In this document: one piece after another, positions 16,928-24,507 of the stretch | How the letters are laid out: each line of letters begins with the position of its first letter | Numbering within the stretch: position 1 is the first letter of the stretch | From: an uncultured Prevotellaceae bacterium | Lineage (GTDB): Bacteria; Bacteroidota; Bacteroidia; Bacteroidales; Bacteroidaceae | Direction of reading: 5' to 3' | NCBI GenBank assembly: GCA_946534585.1 | Contig: CAMNCV010000118.1 | Coordinates: 1-32,220, forward strand | Length of the DNA stretch: 32,220 nt | Notes under the pieces: model-generated | Databases searched by the model: none | What the model saw: only the letters and a program-made list of their open reading frames with translations | Told to the model about the DNA's origin: nothing | Position numbers and translations under genes: made by a program

Positions 16928-19048
16928 ATGAAAAAGACAATGATGCAAACCAGGCGCAGCAGCCTGCGTTTCAAGCATTTCTCAAGAAAAGGCTATGCCC
17001 TTTTCTCTGTGCTTGGACGCGAGGTGCTTGTCGGTACTCTCACTGTCGCTACCCTCACTCATGCAAAGGCTGAGGGCGTTAGTGTTGACAAAGAGCGTGC
17101 CGATGATACCATGCAGCGTCAGGAACTGAGGCTCGACGAGGTCGTGGTCACAGGCTCGCGAACTCCGCTCACGCAGAGCGAAGCAGCAAAGATTGTCTCT
17201 GTAATCACGCGCGAGGAAATTCAACGTGCGGCGGCAGAGACTGTAAACGACGTTTTGAAATTAGCCACGGGCGTGGATGTCCGTCAGCGCGGTGGCTTTG
17301 GTGTACAGACGGACATTTCAATAGGTGGAGGCACTTTCGACCAGATTGCTATTCTTCTTAATGGTGTCAACATTAGCAATCCGCAGACAGGACACCTCAG
17401 TGCCGATTTCCCCGTTTCTCTTGACGATATTCAGCGCATAGAAATAGTGCAGGGGGCTGCTGCACGTGTGTTTGGCGCATCGGCTTTCAATGGTGCGATA
17501 AACATCGTCACCTCGCCTTCAGGCTCCTTCTGCGCTGCGGATGCCGAACGCAAAGCACCAGTGCTTGTAGGCGTAGAGGGAGGAAGCTACGGCACCTTTG
17601 GCGGTACGGCGCGTGTAGCTTTTCCTTCGTGTTGCAAGGGTAGAGGCAGCGTTTCTATGTCATATCGGCAGAGCGACGGCGGAACATCAAATAGCTATTT
17701 CCGACAGTCGCAAGGCTTCTATCAAAGCCGTGCGTCGCTTGATGGACTTGTCCGGAAACTCTTTCCTTCCTTGGAAGATCGCAGCGGAGAACTCTCGTGG
17801 CAGTTTGGTCTGTCAACAAAGCGCTATGGGGCCAACACATTCTATTCCGCTGCCTATCCCAATCAGTATGAGAGCAATGCCAGATTGTTTGCTTCCATTG
17901 GTGCAGACCTGCATCTCGGCTTACTGCAACTGCGTATTCAGCCATACTGGAACCGCAACTATGACCACTTCCAGCTCATCCGCAATACGGCGATAGGCGA
18001 GAATTTTCATCGCAATGATGTGTTTGGAGCATCCGCAAACCTGAGTGCTGAGTGGCAGTTAGGGCGCTCGTCTTTTGGCGCAGAGATACGCAAAGAGATT
18101 ATATATTCAACCAATCTCGGCAGCCCGCTTGGTGAGGATGACTTCGTCAGTGTACCTCGACACGACGGCATATACTATAATAAAAGGTGTAAACGTACTG
18201 ATTTCAATCTTTTCCTTGAGCATAACGTGCTTCTCCGTAACTTCACAGCCTCGTTGGGAATAGTGGCAAACCGCAATACGGGTTATAGCAGTGACTATCG
18301 TTTCTATCCTGGAATAGACCTCAGTTATCGCCCTGCAGATAAGTGGAAACTGACTGCTTCGTGGAACATGGCATTCCGTATGCCTACCTTTACCGACTTG
18401 TTTTATAAGTCGCCAACACAGCAAGGCAATGTTGGTTTGAAGCCAGAGCGTACGCAGTCCCTGCGCTTTGCCGCTGATTATGATGCTCCAGCCTATAGCC
18501 TCAGGGCATCTTTTTTCTATGACCATGGTACGGATATGATTGACTGGGTCATGTATTCGGCAGAAGATGTGTATCACTCGGCAAACTTCCGCCTGGACAA
18601 CTATGGTGCAGAGCTTAACGCTACATTCCGTCCCTGCGCCGTGTGGCTTAATTCTCCTGTTACAGAGATTAAACTTAATTATGCCTATATTACCCAGACG
18701 CGCCATGACGATACCTACGTTTTCAAGTCAAACTATGCCATGGAGTACCTGCGTCATAAGTTTATTGCATCCATCGACCATCGCATAGTGTCTCGTCTCT
18801 CTGCCTCATGGTCATTCCGTTGGCAGCAACGTATGGGGTCTTACATGGTGTATGAGAATGCCAAGTCAACAGGCGAAATACGTCCTTACCATCCATACGG
18901 CATACTCGATTTGAAACTTCGCTGGACAGCACCGCACTATTCTCTGAGCCTTTCGCTCAATAACCTCACGTCATACCGTTATTATGACCTGGGCAATGTC
19001 CTCCAGCCTAGCTTCTGGCTCATGGCAGGTGTGAAGTTTACGTTCTGA
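16928..19048 (+). CDS. TonB-dependent receptor, BtuB-like class, with extended signal peptide
   Basis: The 706-residue outer-membrane receptor has a plug (about 70-190: LDEVVVTGSRTPLTQSEA, then FGVQTDISIGGGTFDQI, then RIEIVQGAAARVFGASAFNGAINI) and a long barrel ending in SFWLMAGVKFTF with terminal Phe. This class resembles the small-molecule (BtuB-like) receptors of Bacteroidetes rather than SusC, as it has no carboxypeptidase-like N-domain. The first about 48 residues form an unusually long signal with a basic stretch (RRSSLRFKHFSRKGYALFSV) before the hydrophobic core. The substrate cannot be told from the sequence. No lipoprotein or ABC partner is next to it; the upstream neighbour is recG and a terminator follows. 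Confidence 0.82.
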   Translation: MKKTMMQTRRSSLRFKHFSRKGYALFSVLGREVLVGTLTVATLTHAKAEGVSVDKERADDTMQRQELRLDEVVVTGSRTPLTQSEAAKIVSVITREEIQRAAAETVNDVLKLATGVDVRQRGGFGVQTDISIGGGTFDQIAILLNGVNISNPQTGHLSADFPVSLDDIQRIEIVQGAAARVFGASAFNGAINIVTSPSGSFCAADAERKAPVLVGVEGGSYGTFGGTARVAFPSCCKGRGSVSMSYRQSDGGTSNSYFRQSQGFYQSRASLDGLVRKLFPSLEDRSGELSWQFGLSTKRYGANTFYSAAYPNQYESNARLFASIGADLHLGLLQLRIQPYWNRNYDHFQLIRNTAIGENFHRNDVFGASANLSAEWQLGRSSFGAEIRKEIIYSTNLGSPLGEDDFVSVPRHDGIYYNKRCKRTDFNLFLEHNVLLRNFTASLGIVANRNTGYSSDYRFYPGIDLSYRPADKWKLTASWNMAFRMPTFTDLFYKSPTQQGNVGLKPERTQSLRFAADYDAPAYSLRASFFYDHGTDMIDWVMYSAEDVYHSANFRLDNYGAELNATFRPCAVWLNSPVTEIKLNYAYITQTRHDDTYVFKSNYAMEYLRHKFIASIDHRIVSRLSASWSFRWQQRMGSYMVYENAKSTGEIRPYHPYGILDLKLRWTAPHYSLSLSLNNLTSYRYYDLGNVLQPSFWLMAGVKFTF

Positions 19049-19069
19049 TAACTTCATGATATAAATAAG

Positions 19070-19116
19070 TAATTGCTATGTGGTACAATTTCTACTGCAT
19101 AGCAATTATCTTTTTG
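19070..19116 (+). terminator. Terminator of the 16928-19048 receptor gene
   Basis: TAATTGCTATG (19070-19080) and CATAGCAATTA (19098-19108) form a perfect 11-bp stem, followed by TCTTTTTG. This ends the receptor transcript ahead of the response-regulator promoter. Confidence 0.75.
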
Positions 19117-19184
19117 CCGTGTGTTAAATAAAATAACTACGATGGTGTACGGAAAAAGAAAGATTTTCTGTATTTCTTGATATT

Positions 19185-19216
19185 ATTGGATAATCAGTGC
19201 GTAATTATTAACTTTG
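19185..19216 (+). promoter_or_regulatory. Promoter of the response-regulator gene
   Basis: ATTG (19185-19188), a 20-bp spacer and TAACTTTG (19209-19216). The operator found at the three downstream promoters is not present here, which argues against autoregulation through that site. Confidence 0.65.
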
Positions 19217-19254
19217 CAGTTTGAAAAGGTAATATTATACAAAAGCAAACGATT

Positions 19255-19896
19255 ATGAACACATTTATTTTGGCAGACAATCAGGAATTAACGTCGTATG
19301 CGATGCAGAGTTTGATTGCAGAAAATGAGGACAATACGACGCTTAGAGTATCAAATCGTATAGGACTTATCGGAATGCTCAAGGAGCATTCGGATAGCGT
19401 GGTGATATTAGACTTTGAGCTGATGGACTTCGTCAATGCTGAGCAACTGATAATACTCAGTGAGCGTTTCAGTAGTTCTCGTTGGATATTGCTTTCAGAC
19501 AATCTTACGCCAGACATCGTCAGTCGCGTGATGTATAACTCCCAATCGTTCAGCGTGGTGTTTAAGGATGATCCAGTCTCTGAGATTCGCAGTGCTTTGC
19601 GTGCTGCCATGCGCGGCGAGCGGCACGTCAGCAACAGAACCCTTGAACTGACTCTGATGGCTGGAAACATAGCAAAGGAGCGTGAGAACCTCACGGCTAC
19701 CGAACAGGAAATAACGATACTGATAGCCCAGGGGAAGTCATCAAAGGAAATTGCTATGGAGCGTGTGCTGAGCGTGCATACAGTGAACACTCACCGTAAG
19801 AATATCTTCCGTAAGCTCGGCGTCAACACGGCTCACGACGTAACACGCTATGCTCTGCGTGCAGGATTACTCGACTCTTCCGAGTTTTATATTTGA
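19255..19896 (+). CDS. NarL/FixJ-type response regulator (LuxR HTH), orphan
   Basis: The 213-residue protein has an N-terminal receiver-like domain (1-120) and a C-terminal LuxR-type helix-turn-helix (about 145-205: LTATEQEITILIAQGKSSKEIA and SVHTVNTHRKNIFRKLGV). The likely phosphoacceptor is Asp53 in VVILDFE, with Ser81 and Lys104 at the conserved switch positions. The acidic pocket is reduced to Asp8-Asn9 (ADNQE), so metal binding or phosphorylation may be altered. No histidine kinase lies in the window. It sits 180 bp upstream of the lipoprotein/copper-type receptor unit, and its DNA-binding family typically recognises heptamer pairs in 7-2-7 layout, as found at three nearby promoters. That regulatory link is inference. 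Confidence 0.85.
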   Translation: MNTFILADNQELTSYAMQSLIAENEDNTTLRVSNRIGLIGMLKEHSDSVVILDFELMDFVNAEQLIILSERFSSSRWILLSDNLTPDIVSRVMYNSQSFSVVFKDDPVSEIRSALRAAMRGERHVSNRTLELTLMAGNIAKERENLTATEQEITILIAQGKSSKEIAMERVLSVHTVNTHRKNIFRKLGVNTAHDVTRYALRAGLLDSSEFYI

Positions 19897-19939
19897 GAAA
19901 TTGAGTAAACCTCTGTTTATCTTTGTTTTATGGTGTGAA

Positions 19940-20010
19940 ATACCCAATACATGGTATGTGATATGCCGTAAAAAGAGTATTGTGCAAGTGTTGAAATGTT
20001 AGTAACTTTG
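19940..20010 (+). promoter_or_regulatory. Two-box operator and promoter of the Met/His lipoprotein-receptor unit
   Basis: Box 1 ATACCCAATACATGGTAT (19940-19957) and box 2 ATGCCGTAAAAAGAGTAT (19963-19980) are followed by -33 ATTG (19979-19982), a 20-bp spacer and -7 TAACTTTG (20003-20010). Box 1 ends 46 bp before the -7 box, and the boxes are 23 bp apart, exactly as at 23104 and 29017. Box 2 overlaps the -33 box, a position typical of activator sites. Confidence 0.7.
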
Positions 20011-20076
20011 CATCCAATTCAAGTAGTCTGTATGTAGAGACAGATTAAATAATAACCAAAAAGAAAGGGGAAAGAC

Positions 20077-21024
20077 ATGAAAAAGGAAGAAAGATTGTAT
20101 TTTATTGGTTTGCTGCTTTTCATCATTACGCTTGGTAGTTGCTCTGGCAACGATAATGATGCGTATGTAACCACGATAACCATACCCAAAGAGCAGGATG
20201 AGGAATGTTGTAATGCAGAGGAGACTTTTCTTGCGTACGCTTTCCTTAATAACGGCTATGTGAAAGAGATAGAAACACTGCGTGATACGATTGACGAAGC
20301 GTATGAGTTGCGTGTTTATTCCGCTAACGGTAATTTTCACGTTGGTTACAACGAGTTGTTCTTCTCATTGACGAAACTATCCAATGGAGGTTACGTGCGT
20401 GACTTCACCGTCACAGGTGTCAGACCATTGATGACGATGACCAGCATGGGAATGACCCATTCTGCTCCGGCACAGACGGAGGCTACACTCTACGATGCCA
20501 CCTTCCCTGCAGTCCGTAAGGCATGGGTATCGTTTCTGATGAATAGCGGCGAGAGTGGATATTGGGAGTTATCCTATAGTGCTTCTACAGGTGGAAAGAG
20601 CGTTGACCACGGTGCTACTATTGTTACGGTAGAAGCCTTGACAGAAGAGCAGAACTGGCTGAAATCGTTCAAGATAGGCAGCGAAGTATATTATTTGTCA
20701 CTCGTAAATCCACTTGACTTACAGGTTGGTTCTAACACGATAAAGGCCTACGTGTCAAAACGTGGTTCGGATAAGTCGCAGCCTTATGCCCTTGCCGATG
20801 ATACGTTTACGATAGAGATATACCCCACTATGCCTGACATGGGCAACCATACGTCTCCGGGCAACGTGTCGCTGACGCTGCAGGATGACGGCTCTTATCA
20901 GGGTACGCTTAATCTTTCTATGACTGGCACGTGGGACATCCACCTGCACGTTAAGGATGCAGAGGGCAACACCGTGGCAGGTGGTGAGGGACTCAGCGAC
21001 CTCTACTGGACGGTAACGAGATAA
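20077..21024 (+). CDS. Met/His-motif lipoprotein with two FixH/YtkA-like domains, probable metal-binding partner
   Basis: The 315-residue lipoprotein has lipobox LGSC with Cys22. Two Ig-like halves (about 75-185 and 203-315) each carry a Met/His cluster. The first has Met119, Met121, Met124, Met126 and His128 before SAP; the second has Met252, Met255 and His258 before TSP. The pattern M-x-x-M-G-x-x-H-x-x-P resembles FixH/YtkA-type domains, several of which handle copper. A CysCys pair (44-45) follows the lipid anchor. A Shine-Dalgarno-like AAAGGGGAAAG precedes the ATG. It is 24 bp upstream of the OprC-like receptor gene and shares its promoter, so it probably captures or hands over the same metal. 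I do not know a characterised homologue; the copper role is inference. Confidence 0.7.
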   Translation: MKKEERLYFIGLLLFIITLGSCSGNDNDAYVTTITIPKEQDEECCNAEETFLAYAFLNNGYVKEIETLRDTIDEAYELRVYSANGNFHVGYNELFFSLTKLSNGGYVRDFTVTGVRPLMTMTSMGMTHSAPAQTEATLYDATFPAVRKAWVSFLMNSGESGYWELSYSASTGGKSVDHGATIVTVEALTEEQNWLKSFKIGSEVYYLSLVNPLDLQVGSNTIKAYVSKRGSDKSQPYALADDTFTIEIYPTMPDMGNHTSPGNVSLTLQDDGSYQGTLNLSMTGTWDIHLHVKDAEGNTVAGGEGLSDLYWTVTR

Positions 21025-21048
21025 ACCTTCAAAGAGAAAGGAGAATGA

Positions 21049-23013
21049 ATGATAACATTGGCTATTGTATTCGGATTGTATAATCCAGCAGACACAGTTA
21101 TGAAGGAAACGACCATCGATGAGGTGGTCGTTTCATCTTTCGCAAATCCTGGTAGCAAGGCTGTGCGGAAAGGAAGACTTGCCTCGATAGATGAGCATAT
21201 ACGCGCTTTGAATAAGGTAGATGTAGTACGTCGGGGCTCATACGCATGGGAACCTGTGGTTAATGGCATGCAGACCGAACGTCTCTCTACCACCATTGAT
21301 GGCATGAAGATATTCTATGCTTGCACGGACAGAATGGATCCCGTGACATCATACGTTGAAAGCGGCAACTTACAGCGTATCAGCCTTGACGGAGGTCTTG
21401 ACGGCAATCCACAGGCTACGGGCAACATAGGTGGTTCGATAGACTTGAAGTTGCGCAAGGTGGGCTTCTCTGCCCAACCATCAGAGTACAACCTAAGTGC
21501 AGGATATGAATCCAATGGTAATCTGTTTGTGACAGGTGCGGATGCTGCCTTCTCCTCGTCACGTTTCTATTCCAACTTTGGCGCATACTACAGAGGTGCT
21601 GGCAACTACAGGGCAGGTGGTGAGGAAGTGGAGTACTCGCAGTTTCATAAGTTTAACGCTTTTGTCAATGTGGGTTTTCAGCCACGTCTCGACCATATCT
21701 TCGAGGGTACGGTGATTTTCGACCGTGCCTTTGATGTGGGCTATCCTGCCCTTACCATGGATGTGAAGGATGCCACGGGCTTTATCACTTCGCTGTCGTT
21801 CCGCCGTGAGAATATAGGCAGTATCCTCAACAGGTGGGAGACGAAGGCTTATTATAATCACATCTTGCACAACATGGATGACACTACGCGGCCTGACGTT
21901 GTTATACACATGGATATGCCAGGGCGAAGCAAGACTGCAGGGCTTTATAGTCTGTTGGAGGGTACGCTGGGCGGTAATCGCTATCAGTTGAATTATGATG
22001 TTTATTACAACACCCTCTTTGCAGACATGACCATGTATGTGTCAGGGGCGAAACCTATGTATATGCTTACGTGGCCTGATGTCCACACGTTCAATACTGG
22101 CTTTTCGTTTACTGACGACCTTGCTTTGGGTGAACATCACAATCTCAGATTGTCGGCAAAGCTGTCATGGCAGCATCGTCACATTTGCAACGATGAGGGC
22201 TTCAAGGCTCTGACTATTTACTTTCCACAAGCCAGTAGCAGTGACTCTCAACTATCGGGACGCATTGCCGCGAGCTATGCCTATGAGATACGTGGCTGGC
22301 GCTTTACGCTTGGTACGGGCTACGGTTCACGTACGCCTACGGTTACTGAGGCATACGGATATTTCCTCAACAATACCTTTGACTTGTATGATTATATAGG
22401 CAATCCTCACCTGCGCAATGAAAAGGCCGCTGAGGCTAACTTGTCTGTGGAGTGGAAAGGACGCACTGTGGAGGTAAAGGCGGAGACTGACGCCTTCTTC
22501 TTCTCTGATTACATAATCGGATTACCAGACAGTCGTTTGTCGGCAATGACTATCGGTGCTGCTGGAGTAAAGGTTTACCAGAATTTGCGAAGTGCATGTA
22601 TCGTCAATTCCACGCTTTCTTTGGTTTTGCATCCTATCGCTTCGCTTAGTGTGGATAATCGTTTGGTTTACAGCTATGGCAAGGAGAACACAGGCTCACG
22701 CTTGCCACTTATTGCGCCCCTTACCTATAATGGTAATGTGCGTTATTCCTATAAATCGCTTACGGCAGGCCTTGGTGTGCGTATGGCCGCTCGCAACAGC
22801 AATTACAGTGAGAAGTACGGTGAGACGTCAACGCCTGGTTATGCAGTTTGGAATGTTGACTTTGATTATCGCTTGTTGTTAGGTCGTGTGCTGGTTGATT
22901 TGCGTCTGGGTGCGGAAAATATATTCAATCGCTACTATTCCACCTATTCTGACTGGAACCATATACCGCAGAAGGGCAGGAATGTGTATTTCAATACAGT
23001 GTTTAGGTTTTGA
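21049..23013 (+). CDS. TonB-dependent receptor with OprC-type copper-site residues
   Basis: The 654-residue outer-membrane receptor has a plug with RRGSYAWEPVVNGMQTERLS, then IDGMKIFYACTDRMDP, and a barrel ending in VYFNTVFRF. Cys92-x3-Met96 (CTDRM) aligns in place with the CxxxM copper ligands of Pseudomonas OprC/NosA, and His274-x-Met276 in YYNHILHNMDD matches the HxM half of the same site; a second cluster HMDM lies at 287-290. OprC takes up copper through this site. The start is fixed by an in-frame TGA three bases upstream and an AAAGGAG sequence 5 nt before the ATG; the resulting signal peptide (MITLAIVFGLYNPADT) is short and has no basic n-region, which is odd. It follows the Met/His lipoprotein by 24 bp. 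Confidence 0.78.
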   Translation: MITLAIVFGLYNPADTVMKETTIDEVVVSSFANPGSKAVRKGRLASIDEHIRALNKVDVVRRGSYAWEPVVNGMQTERLSTTIDGMKIFYACTDRMDPVTSYVESGNLQRISLDGGLDGNPQATGNIGGSIDLKLRKVGFSAQPSEYNLSAGYESNGNLFVTGADAAFSSSRFYSNFGAYYRGAGNYRAGGEEVEYSQFHKFNAFVNVGFQPRLDHIFEGTVIFDRAFDVGYPALTMDVKDATGFITSLSFRRENIGSILNRWETKAYYNHILHNMDDTTRPDVVIHMDMPGRSKTAGLYSLLEGTLGGNRYQLNYDVYYNTLFADMTMYVSGAKPMYMLTWPDVHTFNTGFSFTDDLALGEHHNLRLSAKLSWQHRHICNDEGFKALTIYFPQASSSDSQLSGRIAASYAYEIRGWRFTLGTGYGSRTPTVTEAYGYFLNNTFDLYDYIGNPHLRNEKAAEANLSVEWKGRTVEVKAETDAFFFSDYIIGLPDSRLSAMTIGAAGVKVYQNLRSACIVNSTLSLVLHPIASLSVDNRLVYSYGKENTGSRLPLIAPLTYNGNVRYSYKSLTAGLGVRMAARNSNYSEKYGETSTPGYAVWNVDFDYRLLLGRVLVDLRLGAENIFNRYYSTYSDWNHIPQKGRNVYFNTVFRF

Positions 23014-23103
23014 CTTCTATGAATTAAAGCACTGGAACTGGTAATGATTAGAAAAAAAAGATTGTAGTGTAAGTGGTTGTGTTTCTTGATGTTAATGTAA
23101 TAT

Positions 23104-23174
23104 ATACCAAATGTTTGGTATATAAAATACCGCACAAGTGGGATTTCGGGGATGGGGGAAATGTAGTAATTTTG
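23104..23174 (+). promoter_or_regulatory. Two-box operator and promoter of the solute-binding protein-SusC unit
   Basis: Box 1 ATACCAAATGTTTGGTAT (23104-23121) is a perfect 18-bp palindrome, readable as TACCAAA-N2-TTTGGTA. Box 2 ATACCGCACAAGTGGGAT (23127-23144) is an imperfect one. The -33 TTTC (23144-23147), a 19-bp spacer and -7 TAATTTTG (23167-23174) follow. Spacing equals that at 19940 and 29017. Confidence 0.75.
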
Positions 23175-23200
23175 CACTCAGAAATCAAAGATGTTTAATT

Positions 23201-23287
23201 ATGACAACAAAATTTACTGCAAGAATGATGACACAGAAAATGAATACTAAGCAGATGATGCGAATGTGTTGCCGTCAGGCAGCTTGA
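23201..23287 (+). CDS. Met/Cys-rich leader mini-ORF (28 codons), tentative
   Basis: About 20 nt after the predicted transcription start, ATG ACA ACA begins a 28-codon frame ending TGA. It holds seven Met and a CysCys pair near its end (KQMMRMCCRQAA). A small hairpin, GTTGCC-GTCA-GGCAGC (23268-23283), overlaps the Cys codons. This composition suggests a leader peptide or a tiny metal-binding peptide, but it has no clear Shine-Dalgarno sequence and could be chance. It lies about 105 nt upstream of the solute-binding protein gene. Confidence 0.3.
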   Translation: MTTKFTARMMTQKMNTKQMMRMCCRQAA

Positions 23288-23392
23288 ATAGACACATCAA
23301 TATGAATATGAAAGGAGATATAGAAATTAAAAACGCACAATGCAAACGCAAGTCATAAACAAACCATAACTCGAAAGAAAGGAACAATAACA

Positions 23393-24280
23393 ATGAAAAA
23401 ATCACTATACATAATATCAGCACTACTCATTAACGCCAGCACACTTCTGGCACAGTCAGAGAAAATCTCAGTTAAGGCTCCAGGCTTTGCTCGTCCGTTG
23501 GTAGAGAAACTCGTTTCTGAATACACCAAGCAGCACCCCGATGCCAATATCGAGATAGTAAAGGGCAAGACTGAGGATGCAGCTCACACGCTGCAGTTTA
23601 CTGCCGAGGGTGGCGACATCAACATAGCACGCTATGCCGTAGTGCCTGTAACCGCCAGTGGCTCTGATGCCGAGCAGCTCCTGCAGTCGTCACATCTCAA
23701 TGCAAAGCAGTTGCGCAACCTCTTCTTCTTAAAAGACGAGTTTGCAGACGAAGAGCATAAGGAGAGCAAAGCAGAGAAGGCAGTTCATATCTACACTGGT
23801 AACAGCCAGCAGTCAGTGGCACGCGCTTACGCTTCACGCTTCAACCAAGATGCTACCAACTACAAGGGCAAGAAGATTTCTGGCGATGACAGCTTCCTCA
23901 ATATCGCCATCAGTCGTGACCCATTGGGCGTAACCATCAACGCTCTCTCTAACGTGTATGACCTCAAGAGCCGCAAACTTGCAGGCAATCTGGCTATCGT
24001 TCCACTCGATCTCGACAAGCAGGGACGTCAGGTGTTCCATCAGGGCAATCTCGATGAGATAATCTCACTGCTTGAGCAAGAGGAGTTCAAGGAGATACCA
24101 GTAGGCAACCTCGGTTTGGCTTACAACCATGCTGATACACGGCAGAACGACTTTGTACACTGGATTCTTACCGAAGGCACCAAGTATGCCCATGAGTACG
24201 GCCTGCTCAACCTCTCACAGAAAGAGCAGACAGCACAGCTTGAGCGTACTCAGGACGCGGTCCTCCTCTCTTGCCTGTGA
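23393..24280 (+). CDS. Periplasmic solute-binding-like protein (PstS-like fold), orphan
   Basis: The 295-residue protein has a Sec signal peptide ending LLAQS and no lipobox. It starts with KISVKAPGFARPLVEKLVSEYTKQ, then later IYTGNSQQSVARAYASRF and SRDPLGVTINALSNVYDL, the layout of type II periplasmic binding proteins of the PstS-like/PBP superfamily. No ABC permease or ATPase gene is nearby, so it is not an ordinary ABC-transporter component. It sits between an operator-bearing promoter and SusC (227 bp upstream of it), so it probably binds the compound imported by that SusC/SusD pair. The ligand-binding residues cannot be assigned by eye, and phosphate is not implied. AAAGGA precedes the ATG. 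Confidence 0.65.
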   Translation: MKKSLYIISALLINASTLLAQSEKISVKAPGFARPLVEKLVSEYTKQHPDANIEIVKGKTEDAAHTLQFTAEGGDINIARYAVVPVTASGSDAEQLLQSSHLNAKQLRNLFFLKDEFADEEHKESKAEKAVHIYTGNSQQSVARAYASRFNQDATNYKGKKISGDDSFLNIAISRDPLGVTINALSNVYDLKSRKLAGNLAIVPLDLDKQGRQVFHQGNLDEIISLLEQEEFKEIPVGNLGLAYNHADTRQNDFVHWILTEGTKYAHEYGLLNLSQKEQTAQLERTQDAVLLSCL

Positions 24281-24417
24281 TTTTTGGGGGAGGGCTGTGA
24301 CAACGTCGCAGCCTACAAGGGAAGAGGGATGAGAGATGAGAGAAGAGGGCAGCTACACTATTGCTGCTGATAAGGGAAAAAGGGGAGAAATAAGGATATA
24401 TATATATAATTTTATTT

Positions 24418-24482
24418 GTTGTGAGGTTATAAGGCGAGGCATATAGTCTCACCCTGGACCTCATAACCTTATACACCACAAC
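24418..24482 (+). other. Hairpin leader upstream of susC
   Basis: GTTGTG (24418-24423) plus AGGTTAT (24424-24430) can pair with ATAACCT (24463-24469) and CACAAC (24477-24482), leaving a 7-nt bulge on the 3' side. The structure ends about 25 nt before the susC ATG and has no T-tract, so it is a possible translation or stability element rather than a terminator. Positions 24281-24417 are purine-rich with no gene or -7 box that I can see. Confidence 0.4.
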
Positions 24483-24507
24483 CTAAAAAAAGAATAGTAT
24501 CAGGATT

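Noticed and set aside
24281..24507. A separate operator-bearing promoter for susC
   Set aside because: Neither the ATACC-N8-GGTAT box nor a TAnnTTTG box is present here; susC is more likely read from the 23104 promoter.
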